Source: Pseudomonadota bacterium (lineage in GTDB: Bacteria; Pseudomonadota; Gammaproteobacteria; Burkholderiales; Ferrovaceae). Taken from it: 32,508 bases of DNA. The notes beneath the pieces are model-generated. The model saw only the letters and a program-made list of their open reading frames with translations. It was not told the DNA's origin and made no database searches. Within the stretch, counting starts at the first letter, position 1. Each line of letters starts with the position of its first letter. A program made the translations under genes and the position numbers. Of the stretch, positions 6,555-13,787 are shown piece after piece. The DNA is taken from positions 1 to 32,508 of the forward strand of contig JAKABO010000024.1 of assembly GCA_021796835.1 (NCBI GenBank), given 5' to 3'.

Positions 6555-7090
6555 ATGGAGGAACTGGAGCATCTGTTGAACGGCCTGCTTATCGTGGCTT
6601 CCATGGAGGAGGCTAGCAGCCTGTCGGGTTTTGGCCGAACATGGGAGATTGCCGCCAAATCAGGTGGCGCGTATAGCACTGGTCGGATTTCTGCACGATC
6701 TTGGCAAGATTTCGGTGCCTAATGCCATAGTTATTGGGGGTCGTTGCTGCATGATGTCGGAAAGATTGGCATGTCCGATGCGATTCTGTTGAAACAAGGC
6801 ACCCTTGACGAGGTTGAATGGCGGGAAATGCGGATGCACACGGAAAAGGGTTATCGCATTGTTGCGAAAATTCCCGGTATGGCGGAAGCCGCCGAAATTG
6901 TGTTCAGTCATGAAGAGCGTTTCGATGGCAGCGGCTATCCACGCGGACTCTGAGGAGAACAAATTTGCTTGGAGGCGCGGCTGGTTGTCGTAATTGATAC
7001 GTTGGATGCGATTACTTCCGATCGCTCTTATCGTAAATTCAGGGCGCGTTCGACCCGGGTCGTCAGTTCGGTTAAGGAAACATGGAGTTC
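6555..7090 (+). pseudogene. Broken HD-GYP cyclic-di-GMP phosphodiesterase
   Basis: Pieces of an HD-GYP domain appear in different forward frames. One piece at 6661-6725 reads VARIALVGFLHDLGKISVPN. A second at 6740-6953 reads LLHDVGKIGMSDAILLKQGT and continues through FSHEERFDGSGYPRGL. After an in-frame TGA at 6951-6953 it goes on as LEARLVVVIDTLDAITSDRS then YR. The HD motif is therefore present twice, from two different parents or a partial duplication, and the signature HHERxDGxGYP is SHEERFDGSGYP. The end is replaced by another gene near 7033. No functional product is expected. Confidence 0.8.
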
Positions 7091-7174
7091 CTGCAGGTGA
7101 TGGTGGGATAGACAGGCGATCTGTTCGACAGATAGATCCTGCATTTCCAGAGAGGGGATCACGATTTTGTCCAT
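7028..7174 (-). CDS. Small ORF downstream of the HTH gene
   Basis: A 48-codon frame starts at an ATG preceded by GAAGGGA, 10 bp beyond the stop of the HTH gene on the same strand. It encodes MDKIVIPSLEMQDLSVEQIA and a leucine-rich amphipathic stretch ending RVERALNLR. Small proteins of this type often accompany AlpA-like genes in integrative or mobilisable elements, but I do not recognise the family. The 3' end runs into the HD-GYP remnant, so it may be truncated. Confidence 0.4.
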   Translation of the reverse strand: MDKIVIPSLEMQDLSVEQIACLSHHHLQELHVSLTELTTRVERALNLR

Positions 7175-7184
7175 GTCATTCCCT

Positions 7185-7430
7185 TCAGGCGAAAGCCCGC
7201 TCGGAGGTCGAGCGGTAGAGGACGCGTTGTTCCCAATCGAGGATTCCTCCCTGACCATCCAGGGGGTAGGCGACTTTCTTGGAAAACTTGGCGAACAGAG
7301 GGCCACGGTCACCAAGACTGCGCCATCTCTGGAGCGTCTTGGGGGATAGACCCCAGCGGTTGGCAAGTTCATGCTCGCTCAGGTAGCGTCGCCCGGCATT
7401 CGCCTCTGGTGTGGAAATGGGTTTTTGCAT
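7185..7430 (-). CDS. AlpA/excisionase-like helix-turn-helix protein
   Basis: The 81-residue protein carries a winged helix-turn-helix of the MerR/AlpA type: YLSEHELANRWGLSPKTLQR (about residues 16-35), then WRSLGDRGPLF and KKVAYPLDGILDWEQ-like wing residues. These small proteins act as excisionases or regulators in integrative elements. The ATG at 7430 lies 9 nt after AAAGGAG; the upstream GTG is less likely. It precedes the 48-codon ORF and follows a decayed unknown gene, suggesting the remnant of an integrated element. No integrase is visible. Confidence 0.75.
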   Translation of the reverse strand: MQKPISTPEANAGRRYLSEHELANRWGLSPKTLQRWRSLGDRGPLFAKFSKKVAYPLDGQGGILDWEQRVLYRSTSERAFA

Positions 7431-7604
7431 CACCTTTTTCTCCTTTGAAGAAGTTGAGTTGGTGATACGAATACTGGAGCACTGGCCAGGGAAATCCGGC
7501 AGGATTCCCGGCGGGAAATCTGCAGATTGCGGTTTTTGAGGCCCAGAAGGACGATGCCCCGCACAGGGCGAGGCAGCGAGGGGGTCCGGGGAAGGGGAGG
7601 GAAG

Positions 7605-8318
7605 TTATCGTTTCAGCCAGTAAAACCCGAAGTCGTTCCATTCGACGGTGCGCTGAAACCCCTCCATCTGGCGCGGATTGTGACGGAAGATTTCCACCGG
7701 GTTTTTCTGTGAAGAGTCGATGTCCTCCATGATGGAATCCTTGTGGCACTTGCCGCCCCGGGCTGCATGGAGGTAAGAAAACACTGCCCCTTGATGAACG
7801 CTGAACTCATATTCCTCGCCGTCGAGCACTGCCAGCCGTTCCTTTCCGGTGCGCAAATGGACGATCTCGGCCAGATGAACATAGGGCGAGGAGAGGTCGT
7901 TCACCAGCGCCACCTTTTTTCTTGAGGGCGTGTTCGGCGAATGCCTCGACCAGAACCTTTTGCGCCTCAGCACCGCCAGGGGCGACAGTTTCGGTGCGTC
8001 CGGTGGCCAGATGAAAGTTGAGCACCGAAGTGCGGGAAAGGATCAACGGGCTGCGCCGGAGAGTCCCATGTTCCCAGCGAGCACGATTGCACGCGTGGTC
8101 GGAAAGTCGATGACCAGGAGAATGCTGACCTCGACGTGTCGGGAGACGACATAAGGTTTGTGGTGGCGACCGTAGCCGAATCGCTTGAGGTAGAAAGCCG
8201 AGACGGTTGCCGAGATGGCGTTTAGCGAGTCCGGGTCGAAGAGATGTTCTGCCAGAAAATCCCGCATCAATTCGGTGTTGAGGGGGAGATTGCGCAGAAA
8301 ACCACGAAAATTAACCAT
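7605..8318 (-). pseudogene. Doubly frameshifted unknown gene (~235 codons)
   Basis: Three minus-strand frames join end to end: 8318 to 8043, about 8085 to 7925, and about 7935 to 7605. Together they would give one soluble protein beginning MVNFRGFLRNLPLNTELMRD and ending FQRTVEWNDFGFYWLKR. The second break lies in an A6 run (T6 on the plus strand at 7915-7920), where one base fewer would restore LKKKVALVND. The first break is near 8085-8045. I recognise no domain. Position beside an AlpA-like gene suggests it belonged to the same integrated element. Homopolymer sequencing error is an alternative for the second break. Confidence 0.55.
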
Positions 8319-8576
8319 CGGTCAGTTCCTGTTTCCTGAATCCATGTTCGTTTAGGTGAAGAATGAATATGGCTAATTATCCCATTAATTCAAACGGTTG
8401 TATATGATTTCCAGACCAGCGAACGCGGATTCAGCGCCGTAAGCGGCCGGGCCGCAATGCGTTTGAAATGAGATGGTTTTATACCGCCAAAAATCAATAT
8501 GTTATGTTGATCACATTGAGAGGATGATGCAAAAGTTCACGTAATTATTTTTTGACTCCTAAAGTGACCAGACCAC
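8319..8576. other. Intergenic region with GC palindrome
   Basis: A perfect 13-bp palindrome, GCGGCC-g-GGCCGC, lies at 8443-8455 without a following T tract. The stretch separates the decayed element from the 3' end of the SQR-like gene. I see no gene. Confidence 0.4.
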
Positions 8577-9731
8577 TTAAAATTCAAGGAGCCAAAACTT
8601 CTCGAATGCCACCTTACCCAAATGCAACGCACGGTTCGGCAAACGCAGATTTACTTGTGGTATAGGCTCGGCGTAGAAATTGCCGCTCCCAAAACCTGCT
8701 TTGCCATCCCCTACCTCCAGAAAACACTCACCGTGACCATCGAAGTGCTTCGGTTCGCCTTTTCCCGTAATGGCGTGGATAAGATTGGACGCTACCACCT
8801 CCGCTTCCCTGTGGGCAAAAACCCCGGCCTTGGGTAGGGGCTTGCCCGCGGGGAGCATGATTCCCGTGATATCCCCCAGGGCGTAGACGCCCGGGAAGTG
8901 GGTCTCCAGCGTATGGTGATTTACCGTGATCCATCCGGACTCTCCGATGAGTCCCGCCTCTCTTGCCACTTTCGGTGCCCGATGCGGTGGCACGAAGGCC
9001 AGAAAGTCATATTTGGCGGTGGTTCCGTTGGCGAAATGGATGGACCGTGCATTGGCATCCACGTGCGTGACGGCATGCCCAGGGTGATAGTTTATCCCCT
9101 TGTCCTCCACCATCTGACGCACCTGCTGGGAAATTTCCTGCCCCGTTACCGGCATGGGTCCCGGTTCCGGGGTATACATATCGATGACAATGTCGCCCCG
9201 AAGTTTGCGCTTGCGGTAGTCATACTCCAGAAGCATGGCTGCTTCATAAGGGGCTGCGGGACATTTGAATGGCACGGCACTGACCAGGATCACCATTCGA
9301 CCTTGGCGAAACTCGAGCCGCGCATCACGTAACCTTTCCGCACCTTCCAGGGTGTAGAGGTTATGTCCGCCTTCGCTGAGCCCGGGAATGACCTCCGGAG
9401 CAAGTTCAGCGCCAAGTGCAAGCACCAGATAGTCGCCAGTGAGCACTTGTCCGTTGACTTCTATTTCACGCCGCACGGGATCGATGCGCGTAACCTCCCC
9501 CCGGATATACTCCACGCCTTGCCGTTCAAACTGGGCGAAGGATCTGCATATCCTGTCGCGGGTCCGCAACCCGATCATCAACCAGAGGAAAGACGGCGCG
9601 AAGGCATACCGCTCCTCCCGCTCGATAAGCACCACCCGGTGTTCGCGGGACAACCCTTTGCGCAGATTACTTGCGACCACGATGCCGCCAATTCCCCCGC
9701 CGAGTATCAGAATGGTTTTACCTTGTTTCAT
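8577..9731 (-). CDS. Sulfide:quinone oxidoreductase-like flavoprotein
   Basis: The 384-residue protein has the two-dinucleotide-binding flavoprotein layout: GGGIGG at residues 11-16 for FAD, LALGAELAP near 104-112, and the second FAD-binding FPGVYALGDIT motif near 292-302. A cysteine in VPFKCPAAPYE (about 157) and one in GECFLEVG (about 336) match the redox pair of SQR enzymes; the third SQR cysteine near 128 is absent. SQR oxidises sulfide to polysulfide at the membrane and reduces quinone. The hydrophobic/aromatic C-terminus (FEKFWLLEF) suits membrane attachment. The start at 9731 follows AAAGGAG by 6 nt. It lies downstream of a DsrE gene and opposite an ArsR-rhodanese regulator, supporting a sulfide or persulfide role. 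Confidence 0.82.
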   Translation of the reverse strand: MKQGKTILILGGGIGGIVVASNLRKGLSREHRVVLIEREERYAFAPSFLWLMIGLRTRDRICRSFAQFERQGVEYIRGEVTRIDPVRREIEVNGQVLTGDYLVLALGAELAPEVIPGLSEGGHNLYTLEGAERLRDARLEFRQGRMVILVSAVPFKCPAAPYEAAMLLEYDYRKRKLRGDIVIDMYTPEPGPMPVTGQEISQQVRQMVEDKGINYHPGHAVTHVDANARSIHFANGTTAKYDFLAFVPPHRAPKVAREAGLIGESGWITVNHHTLETHFPGVYALGDITGIMLPAGKPLPKAGVFAHREAEVVASNLIHAITGKGEPKHFDGHGECFLEVGDGKAGFGSGNFYAEPIPQVNLRLPNRALHLGKVAFEKFWLLEF

Positions 9732-9815
9732 TGTCATCTCCTTTGCCTGGGTTTCATCAGGCAGCATGCATGGGGCCAATACCCGGGAACCTTCAGAAAA
9801 CCACTCTTGCCCGTT

Positions 9816-10166
9816 TCAGAACACCAGAACCTTGTCGGCCCACGCGGTCCATTCAGCCAATTCCGCCAGTGTGCTGCGGTGAGCGCCGTCCAGGATATCG
9901 CTATCGCCCATGCCGCGTGCATCCATGCAAGTGCCGCAGACGCCGACCTCTCCACCATGGCGGATTACGCTACCCAGCATGACTTCGGTATTGTAGAAGC
10001 CCTGTGGTACTTTCTGGTTTCGATGGGCGGTCGAGGCGGCATCCCCGATCAAAAAAACTCTCACCGAACTGCCCTCCTGCTTGGAGAGATGTCCCGCCAG
10101 GCGCAGGCCATTGTAGGTGCGTTCGCTGCCGTAGGGCGGGTCATTGAGAATAAACAACGTGTTCAT
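9816..10166 (-). CDS. DsrE-family sulfur-relay protein
   Basis: The 116-residue protein has the DsrE/YchN fold signature: MNTLFILNDPPYGSERTYNG at the N-terminus, VRVFLIGDAA in the middle, and a cysteine pair in GVCGTCMDARGM near residues 77-89 that could carry persulfide. DsrE proteins move sulfane sulfur between donors and acceptors. GGAGG lies 5 nt before the ATG. It is the first gene of a minus-strand pair with the SQR-like gene (84-bp gap) and is divergent from the ArsR-rhodanese gene, so joint control by that regulator is likely. Confidence 0.88.
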   Translation of the reverse strand: MNTLFILNDPPYGSERTYNGLRLAGHLSKQEGSSVRVFLIGDAASTAHRNQKVPQGFYNTEVMLGSVIRHGGEVGVCGTCMDARGMGDSDILDGAHRSTLAELAEWTAWADKVLVF

Positions 10167-10289
10167 GGCAACCTCCTTGAACTGATTACAATCTAACAAA
10201 CGGTAGAATGATTAAATACGTTCTGGTGGTAAATGTCAATATGTTTTATGGTTTATAATGCACGTTCTATAAATAAATAGATTAATCGA
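10167..10289. promoter_or_regulatory. Divergent promoter region of the sulfide cassette
   Basis: This AT-rich 123-bp region holds a perfect TATAAT at 10254-10259 directed toward the regulator gene, with no good -35 hexamer. The heptamer ACGTTCT is repeated at 10218-10224 and 10263-10269, flanking the -10. An operator for the ArsR-type regulator is expected here, but I cannot define a clear dyad. Confidence 0.5.
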
Positions 10290-10940
10290 ATGGACGATGC
10301 CAGAAACATCAAGGATCTGCTGTACGAGCAGGTGGCGCGGATAGGAAAGGTGTTCTCCAGTCCCAAACGGCTGGAGTTGGTCGAGTTGCTTTGTCAGGGG
10401 GAAAAGACGGTGGAGATCCTGGCGCGAGAAACTTCCATCAGTATGAAACTGGCCAGCGCACACTTGCGCGCGTTGCGAGAGTCGCATCTGGTGGAGACGA
10501 CACGGCAAGGAAAAAATATCTGCTACCGGCTTGCTGACAAATCGGTGGCGGATTTATGGGTGCGAATCCATACCCTGGCAGAAGATCGTCTGACCGAATT
10601 GCAACGGGAACTGCAAAAGATTGCCGTGCAACCGGATGATCTGGTGCCCAGTGACCGTGACAGTCTGCTGAAAGCCGCCCGTAAAGGAGAAGTGGTCGTG
10701 CTTGATGTGAGGCCCACGGAAGAATATCTGACTGCCCACATCCCCTTTGCAAGGTCGATTCCTTTGGGGGAACTGCGCCAACGGCTGGATGAATTGCCCA
10801 GAGATCGTTCTATCGTCGCCTACTGCCGTGGCCCTTACTGTCTGATGGCGAGGGACGCGGTCGAACTGCTGAGACGAGAAGGATATTCAGCCAGACAGTT
10901 GCGCGATGGCGTTGCCGAATGGGGGTTATCGAGGAGGTAA
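10290..10940 (+). CDS. ArsR-family regulator fused to a rhodanese domain
   Basis: Residues about 1-100 form an ArsR winged helix (VFSSPKRLELVELLCQGEKT; recognition region ISMKLASAHLRALRESHLVE), and residues about 120-216 form a rhodanese domain with the active-site loop YCRGPYC (catalytic Cys about 179, second Cys about 184). The DNA-binding part has two further cysteines, about 35 and 78. The fusion suggests a repressor whose DNA binding responds to sulfane sulfur or persulfide on the rhodanese or sensor cysteines. It faces the DsrE and SQR-like genes and lies 1 bp upstream of a SHOCT gene. No separate rhodanese is nearby, so the domain may also act enzymatically. Confidence 0.9.
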   Translation: MDDARNIKDLLYEQVARIGKVFSSPKRLELVELLCQGEKTVEILARETSISMKLASAHLRALRESHLVETTRQGKNICYRLADKSVADLWVRIHTLAEDRLTELQRELQKIAVQPDDLVPSDRDSLLKAARKGEVVVLDVRPTEEYLTAHIPFARSIPLGELRQRLDELPRDRSIVAYCRGPYCLMARDAVELLRREGYSARQLRDGVAEWGLSRR

Positions 10941-10941
10941 T

Positions 10942-11187
10942 ATGTGGGGATACATGGGGAATGGCTACGGTTGTGTCGGAATGGGCCTTGGCATGGTCAG
11001 TATGTTGCTATTCTGGGTGTTGGTGATTGCGGCCATCGTGACCCTGGTCAGGTATTTGTCGAGAACGGACATTTCATCTGAACATCAGCAGGAGAAAACG
11101 GCGCTCGGTATTCTCAAGGAACGCTATGCTCGCGGAGAGATTGAGCGCGAAGAATTCGAGTTGAAAAAACGAGACTTGAGCGAATAA
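10942..11187 (+). CDS. SHOCT-domain small membrane protein
   Basis: The 81-residue protein has a Gly/Met-rich N-terminus (MWGYMGNGYGCVGMGLGMVS), one transmembrane helix at about 19-41, and a C-terminal SHOCT motif (LGILKERYARGEIEREEFEL, about 55-74). SHOCT segments are short oligomerisation modules. The gene begins 1 bp after the regulator stop with an overlapping GAGGAGG ribosome site, so the two are one operon. Proteins of this shape frequently sit beside metal- or sulfur-stress genes; a specific function is unknown. Confidence 0.85.
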   Translation: MWGYMGNGYGCVGMGLGMVSMLLFWVLVIAAIVTLVRYLSRTDISSEHQQEKTALGILKERYARGEIEREEFELKKRDLSE

Positions 11188-11534
11188 CTCACATTACAAC
11201 ATCTCCTCCATGGAGAAGGATCTATCGCTGACCGATTCCATTTGCTGGCGTCCTGGTGGGTCGGTGCAAAGAAACCTGAGTTGAATTTATGTATCTGTGC
11301 CCCAGCGGTCTACCGACCGAGTAGACTGGACGATGATTCATGTTGGTTTGAATGGAGACCATGGGCGGTACGGCATCAGGAGGTCGCACCGGTCAGCGTT
11401 GTCATGGATCGCGGGCGGGGCCGGGTACCATGGCAGGGTCTCAACACTGCACACTGTCCCATGATGAACTGGCGCTTGGTCCTGCCCAATGGTGAAAACT
11501 TCCTCCCCATTCTCACTCCAGGAGGAGAGAGACT
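11188..11534. other. Intergenic region before the DksA-like gene
   Basis: There is a weak hairpin, TCTCC / GGAGA, near 11203-11217, without a T tract. Otherwise no gene, RNA or repeat is recognised. A GGAGGAGAG ribosome site for the next gene lies at its right end (11521-11529). Confidence 0.45.
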
Positions 11535-11969
11535 ATGAACCAGATTACGAACGCGTCTGACGCGCTGCCCACCCTCACAGAAATGCTCGCCGCAGCCCCC
11601 GGTGACTATATGTCTGCACGACAACTGGCATTCTTCCGCGCACGTCTCTGCCAAGAGCGCGATGCGCTGCTCGCCGCCGCCAGCGAAACTGCGCGGCATC
11701 TTCAGGACTTCGTGACCACCCCCGATCCTGCTGACCGCGCCTCTCTCGAAGAGGATCACACGCTTGAGTTGCGTGTACGCGACCGGGAACGCAAGCAGTT
11801 ACACAAAATTGACGAAGCCCTTGCGCGAATTGAAAATGGTCGCTATGGCTGGTGTGAGGAGAGCGGAGAGCCGATTGGCATCGGACGACTGTTTGCCCGG
11901 CCAACTGCCACCTGCAGCATAGAAGCCCAGAATCGACATGAGTCATTGAAAAAGAGATGTGGCGAATGA
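11535..11969 (+). CDS. DksA/TraR-family protein, DksA2-like
   Basis: The 144-residue protein has the DksA coiled-coil tip region (FFRARLCQERDALLAAASET; DPADRASLEEDHTLELRVRD) and a C-terminal globular finger. The finger has only one cysteine of each canonical CxxC pair: GWCEESGEPIGIGRLFARPT and TCSIEAQ. This resembles the zinc-independent DksA2 paralogues described in Pseudomonas, which substitute for DksA under zinc limitation or oxidative stress. DksA binds the RNA polymerase secondary channel with ppGpp. A strong GGAGGAGAG site precedes the ATG. The family is certain; the DksA2 equivalence is inferred. Confidence 0.88.
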   Translation: MNQITNASDALPTLTEMLAAAPGDYMSARQLAFFRARLCQERDALLAAASETARHLQDFVTTPDPADRASLEEDHTLELRVRDRERKQLHKIDEALARIENGRYGWCEESGEPIGIGRLFARPTATCSIEAQNRHESLKKRCGE

Positions 11970-12288
11970 ACGGCGTGGTTGATTTTCTGTTGTGCGGGGG
12001 GGAATGATGCTGGGAAACCCATTCAAGCACGGTTTCCAGTGACCGGAATCTGGATAATTGATGGTCAACTGGTTTTTACCATCACTTGTCAGGAGTTCCA
12101 GGGCAAAGGGAATGTCAAAACGAGTTGTTTGGTACACTTGTCCAAAGTTGCCAGTTAAAAAGCAACGACCGGTCCCGGGTCAATATTCAGTCGGCAGGGT
12201 GGGTCAGTTTTTGGTCGGCGCCAACATATCAGCATTGGGACGGTGAGGGCGTATCGGTTATTACTACACCTATCACGGGAGGTGAATC
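11970..12288. other. Intergenic region with insertion-sequence traces
   Basis: No intact gene is seen. A 64-codon minus-strand frame (11943-12137) has no recognised domain. The right half contains the IS21-type end described separately, and a GGGAGGT ribosome site (12278-12284) serves the aldolase gene. Confidence 0.45.
12177..12226. mobile_element. Probable IS21-family terminal remnant
   Basis: Two imperfect direct repeats, GGGTCAATATTCAGTCGGC (12177-12195) and GGGTCAGTTTTTGGTCGGC (12201-12219), match at 15 of 19 positions, are 24 bp apart, and are followed by GCCAACA. Read on the minus strand this is TGTTGGCGCCGACC then AAAAACTGACCCACC, resembling the multi-repeat ends of IS21 elements. 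No istA or istB frame remains beside it. The identification rests on memory of the motif. Confidence 0.4.
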
Positions 12289-13314
12289 ATGACCATTGCA
12301 AACGAACTCCAGGCTACCATCGAGCAGATGGTGCAACGGGGCAAGGGCATTCTGGCCGCCGACGAGAGCCATCCCACCATTGCCAAACGTTTTGTGCCAA
12401 TCAATGTTGAATCCACGGAGGAGAACCGCCGCACCTACCGCGCCCTGCTGTTTACTACCCCCGGAATCGAGGACTATATCAGTGGTGTGATTCAATTCGA
12501 GGAAACTCTCGGGCAGTGTAGCGATGAAGGCACGCCGCTACCCGAAGTGCTTTCGCGGCGCGGAATCGTCCCCGGCGTCAAGGTGGACAAGGGCACAGGA
12601 CCTCTGGCTCTGTCGTCGGGCGATTTTATTACCTATGGTCTGGACGGATTGGCAGAGCGCTTGGAGCACTACAAAAGTCGGGGCGTGCGTTTCGCCAAGT
12701 GGCGAGAGGTCTACTCGATCAGTGAGCATACCCCAACAGCATTGGGCATCGCCGTCAACGCCGAGATACTGGCGCGATACGCGGCGGTATGTCAGGAACT
12801 TGGCGTTGTGCCCATCGTCGAGCCGGAGGTTTTGATCGACGGTGATCATAGCCTGGCCCGCTGTGCCGAGGTGACCGAAGCAGTGCAGAAGGAACTCTTT
12901 CATACCCTGCACCGCCATCATGTCGTGCTGGAGCACATGATCCTCAAACCGAATATGATACTGCCGGGTAAGGATCATGCCGTCATGTCCAGCGCCGAAA
13001 AGATCGCTGCGGCGACCCTGCGGGTGTTCCGGCGCACTGTGCCCGCAGCAGTGCCGAGCATCAACTTTCTCTCCGGTGGACTAAGCCCGGAAGAGGCGAC
13101 AGCCAACCTCAACGCTATGAATGCCGGTTATCCCAGTGTTCCCTGGCTGCTCTCCTTTTCATACGGGCGTGCACTACAACAGACGGTATTGCAATCGTGG
13201 CAAGGCAAGGCGGAGAACCTCGTTGCCGCACAACTGGCATTGCTGAAGCGGGCACGGTTAAACGGTGCCGCACAGCGGGGTGAATATCTAGCCACGATGG
13301 AGGCATCAAACTGA
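12289..13314 (+). CDS. Class I fructose-bisphosphate aldolase
   Basis: This 341-residue enzyme is a class I (Schiff-base) aldolase of the eukaryote-like family. GKGILAADES (about 18-27) binds the phosphate end, FAKWR (about 135-139) holds the active-site lysine, VEPEVL (about 177-182) the catalytic glutamates, and HMILKPNM (about 216-223) the Schiff-base lysine at about 220. It interconverts fructose 1,6-bisphosphate with triose phosphates and can act on sedoheptulose bisphosphate in the Calvin cycle. GGGAGGT lies 5 nt before the ATG. It stands alone between an insertion-sequence trace and the tRNA. Confidence 0.95.
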   Translation: MTIANELQATIEQMVQRGKGILAADESHPTIAKRFVPINVESTEENRRTYRALLFTTPGIEDYISGVIQFEETLGQCSDEGTPLPEVLSRRGIVPGVKVDKGTGPLALSSGDFITYGLDGLAERLEHYKSRGVRFAKWREVYSISEHTPTALGIAVNAEILARYAAVCQELGVVPIVEPEVLIDGDHSLARCAEVTEAVQKELFHTLHRHHVVLEHMILKPNMILPGKDHAVMSSAEKIAAATLRVFRRTVPAAVPSINFLSGGLSPEEATANLNAMNAGYPSVPWLLSFSYGRALQQTVLQSWQGKAENLVAAQLALLKRARLNGAAQRGEYLATMEASN

Positions 13315-13655
13315 CGGTTCAGAAAAAGTGGTCCCCTCTGTCAAGACGGTTTCTGGATGTTTCCTGTTTGTCAGAGGCGGGAGTTGCCGGATGATTGGGA
13401 GGCGCAGCGCGAGGTAATCAACGCGCTGAGTTCCTGAGGAGTTTGAAACGATGCAAGTGGTAGGCGTTGTGGAGTGCAAACCCCCGTCCCGAAACCCGCA
13501 TGAATACTGGCTCCCATGCGAAGGTCGCCCTGCGCATAAACAGAGAAAAAAGACGGGTGAGGGGCAGGACAGGTGCAAAAATCACCCGAAATGGCCTCCT
13601 TCTGAATTCGCACCGAGATGAAACCCTCGCCAGCACTGGCCCTGCGCGGGACGTT
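13315..13655. other. Intergenic region between the aldolase and tRNA genes
   Basis: Open frames here (for example 13467-13703 plus) are unsupported. The fragment near 13,400-13,430 reads REVINALSS in one frame but is flanked by stops. I see no RNA gene or long repeat. Confidence 0.45.
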
Positions 13656-13681
13656 AAAAAGGCCAGAGAACATCCGGCCTT
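13656..13681 (-). terminator. Terminator of tRNA-Ala
   Basis: AAGGCC and GGCCTT form a 6-bp stem with an 11-nt loop, followed on the minus strand by TTTTT in all. It lies 7 bp past the CCA end of the tRNA and reads in the same direction. Confidence 0.7.
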
Positions 13682-13688
13682 GGGGAAA

Positions 13689-13764
13689 TGGTGGAGGGTA
13701 TGAGGATCGAACTCACGACCTTCTGATTGCGAACCAGACGCTCTCCCAACTGAGCTAACCCCCC
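13689..13764 (-). tRNA. tRNA-Ala (anticodon CGC)
   Basis: A complete 76-nt cloverleaf. The acceptor GGGGGGT pairs with ACCCTCC and includes the G3-U70 wobble that identifies alanine tRNAs. The D arm is GCTC/GAGC, the anticodon stem TCTGG/TCAGA with loop TTCGCAA (anticodon CGC, codon GCG), and the T arm GTGAG/CTCAT with TTCGATC. CCA is encoded. A minus-strand TATAAT at 13776-13781 is placed for a start a few bases upstream. Its 3' end faces the eroded accessory region. Confidence 0.96.
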
Positions 13765-13787
13765 ACAGATGCTGTATTATATCGGCT

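Noticed and set aside
8494-10245. Shared 10-mer TCAATATGTT at 8494 and 10236, considered as a common operator
   Set aside because: A 10-base match between AT-rich intergenic regions is expected by chance, and the first copy is at the 3' end of the SQR-like gene.
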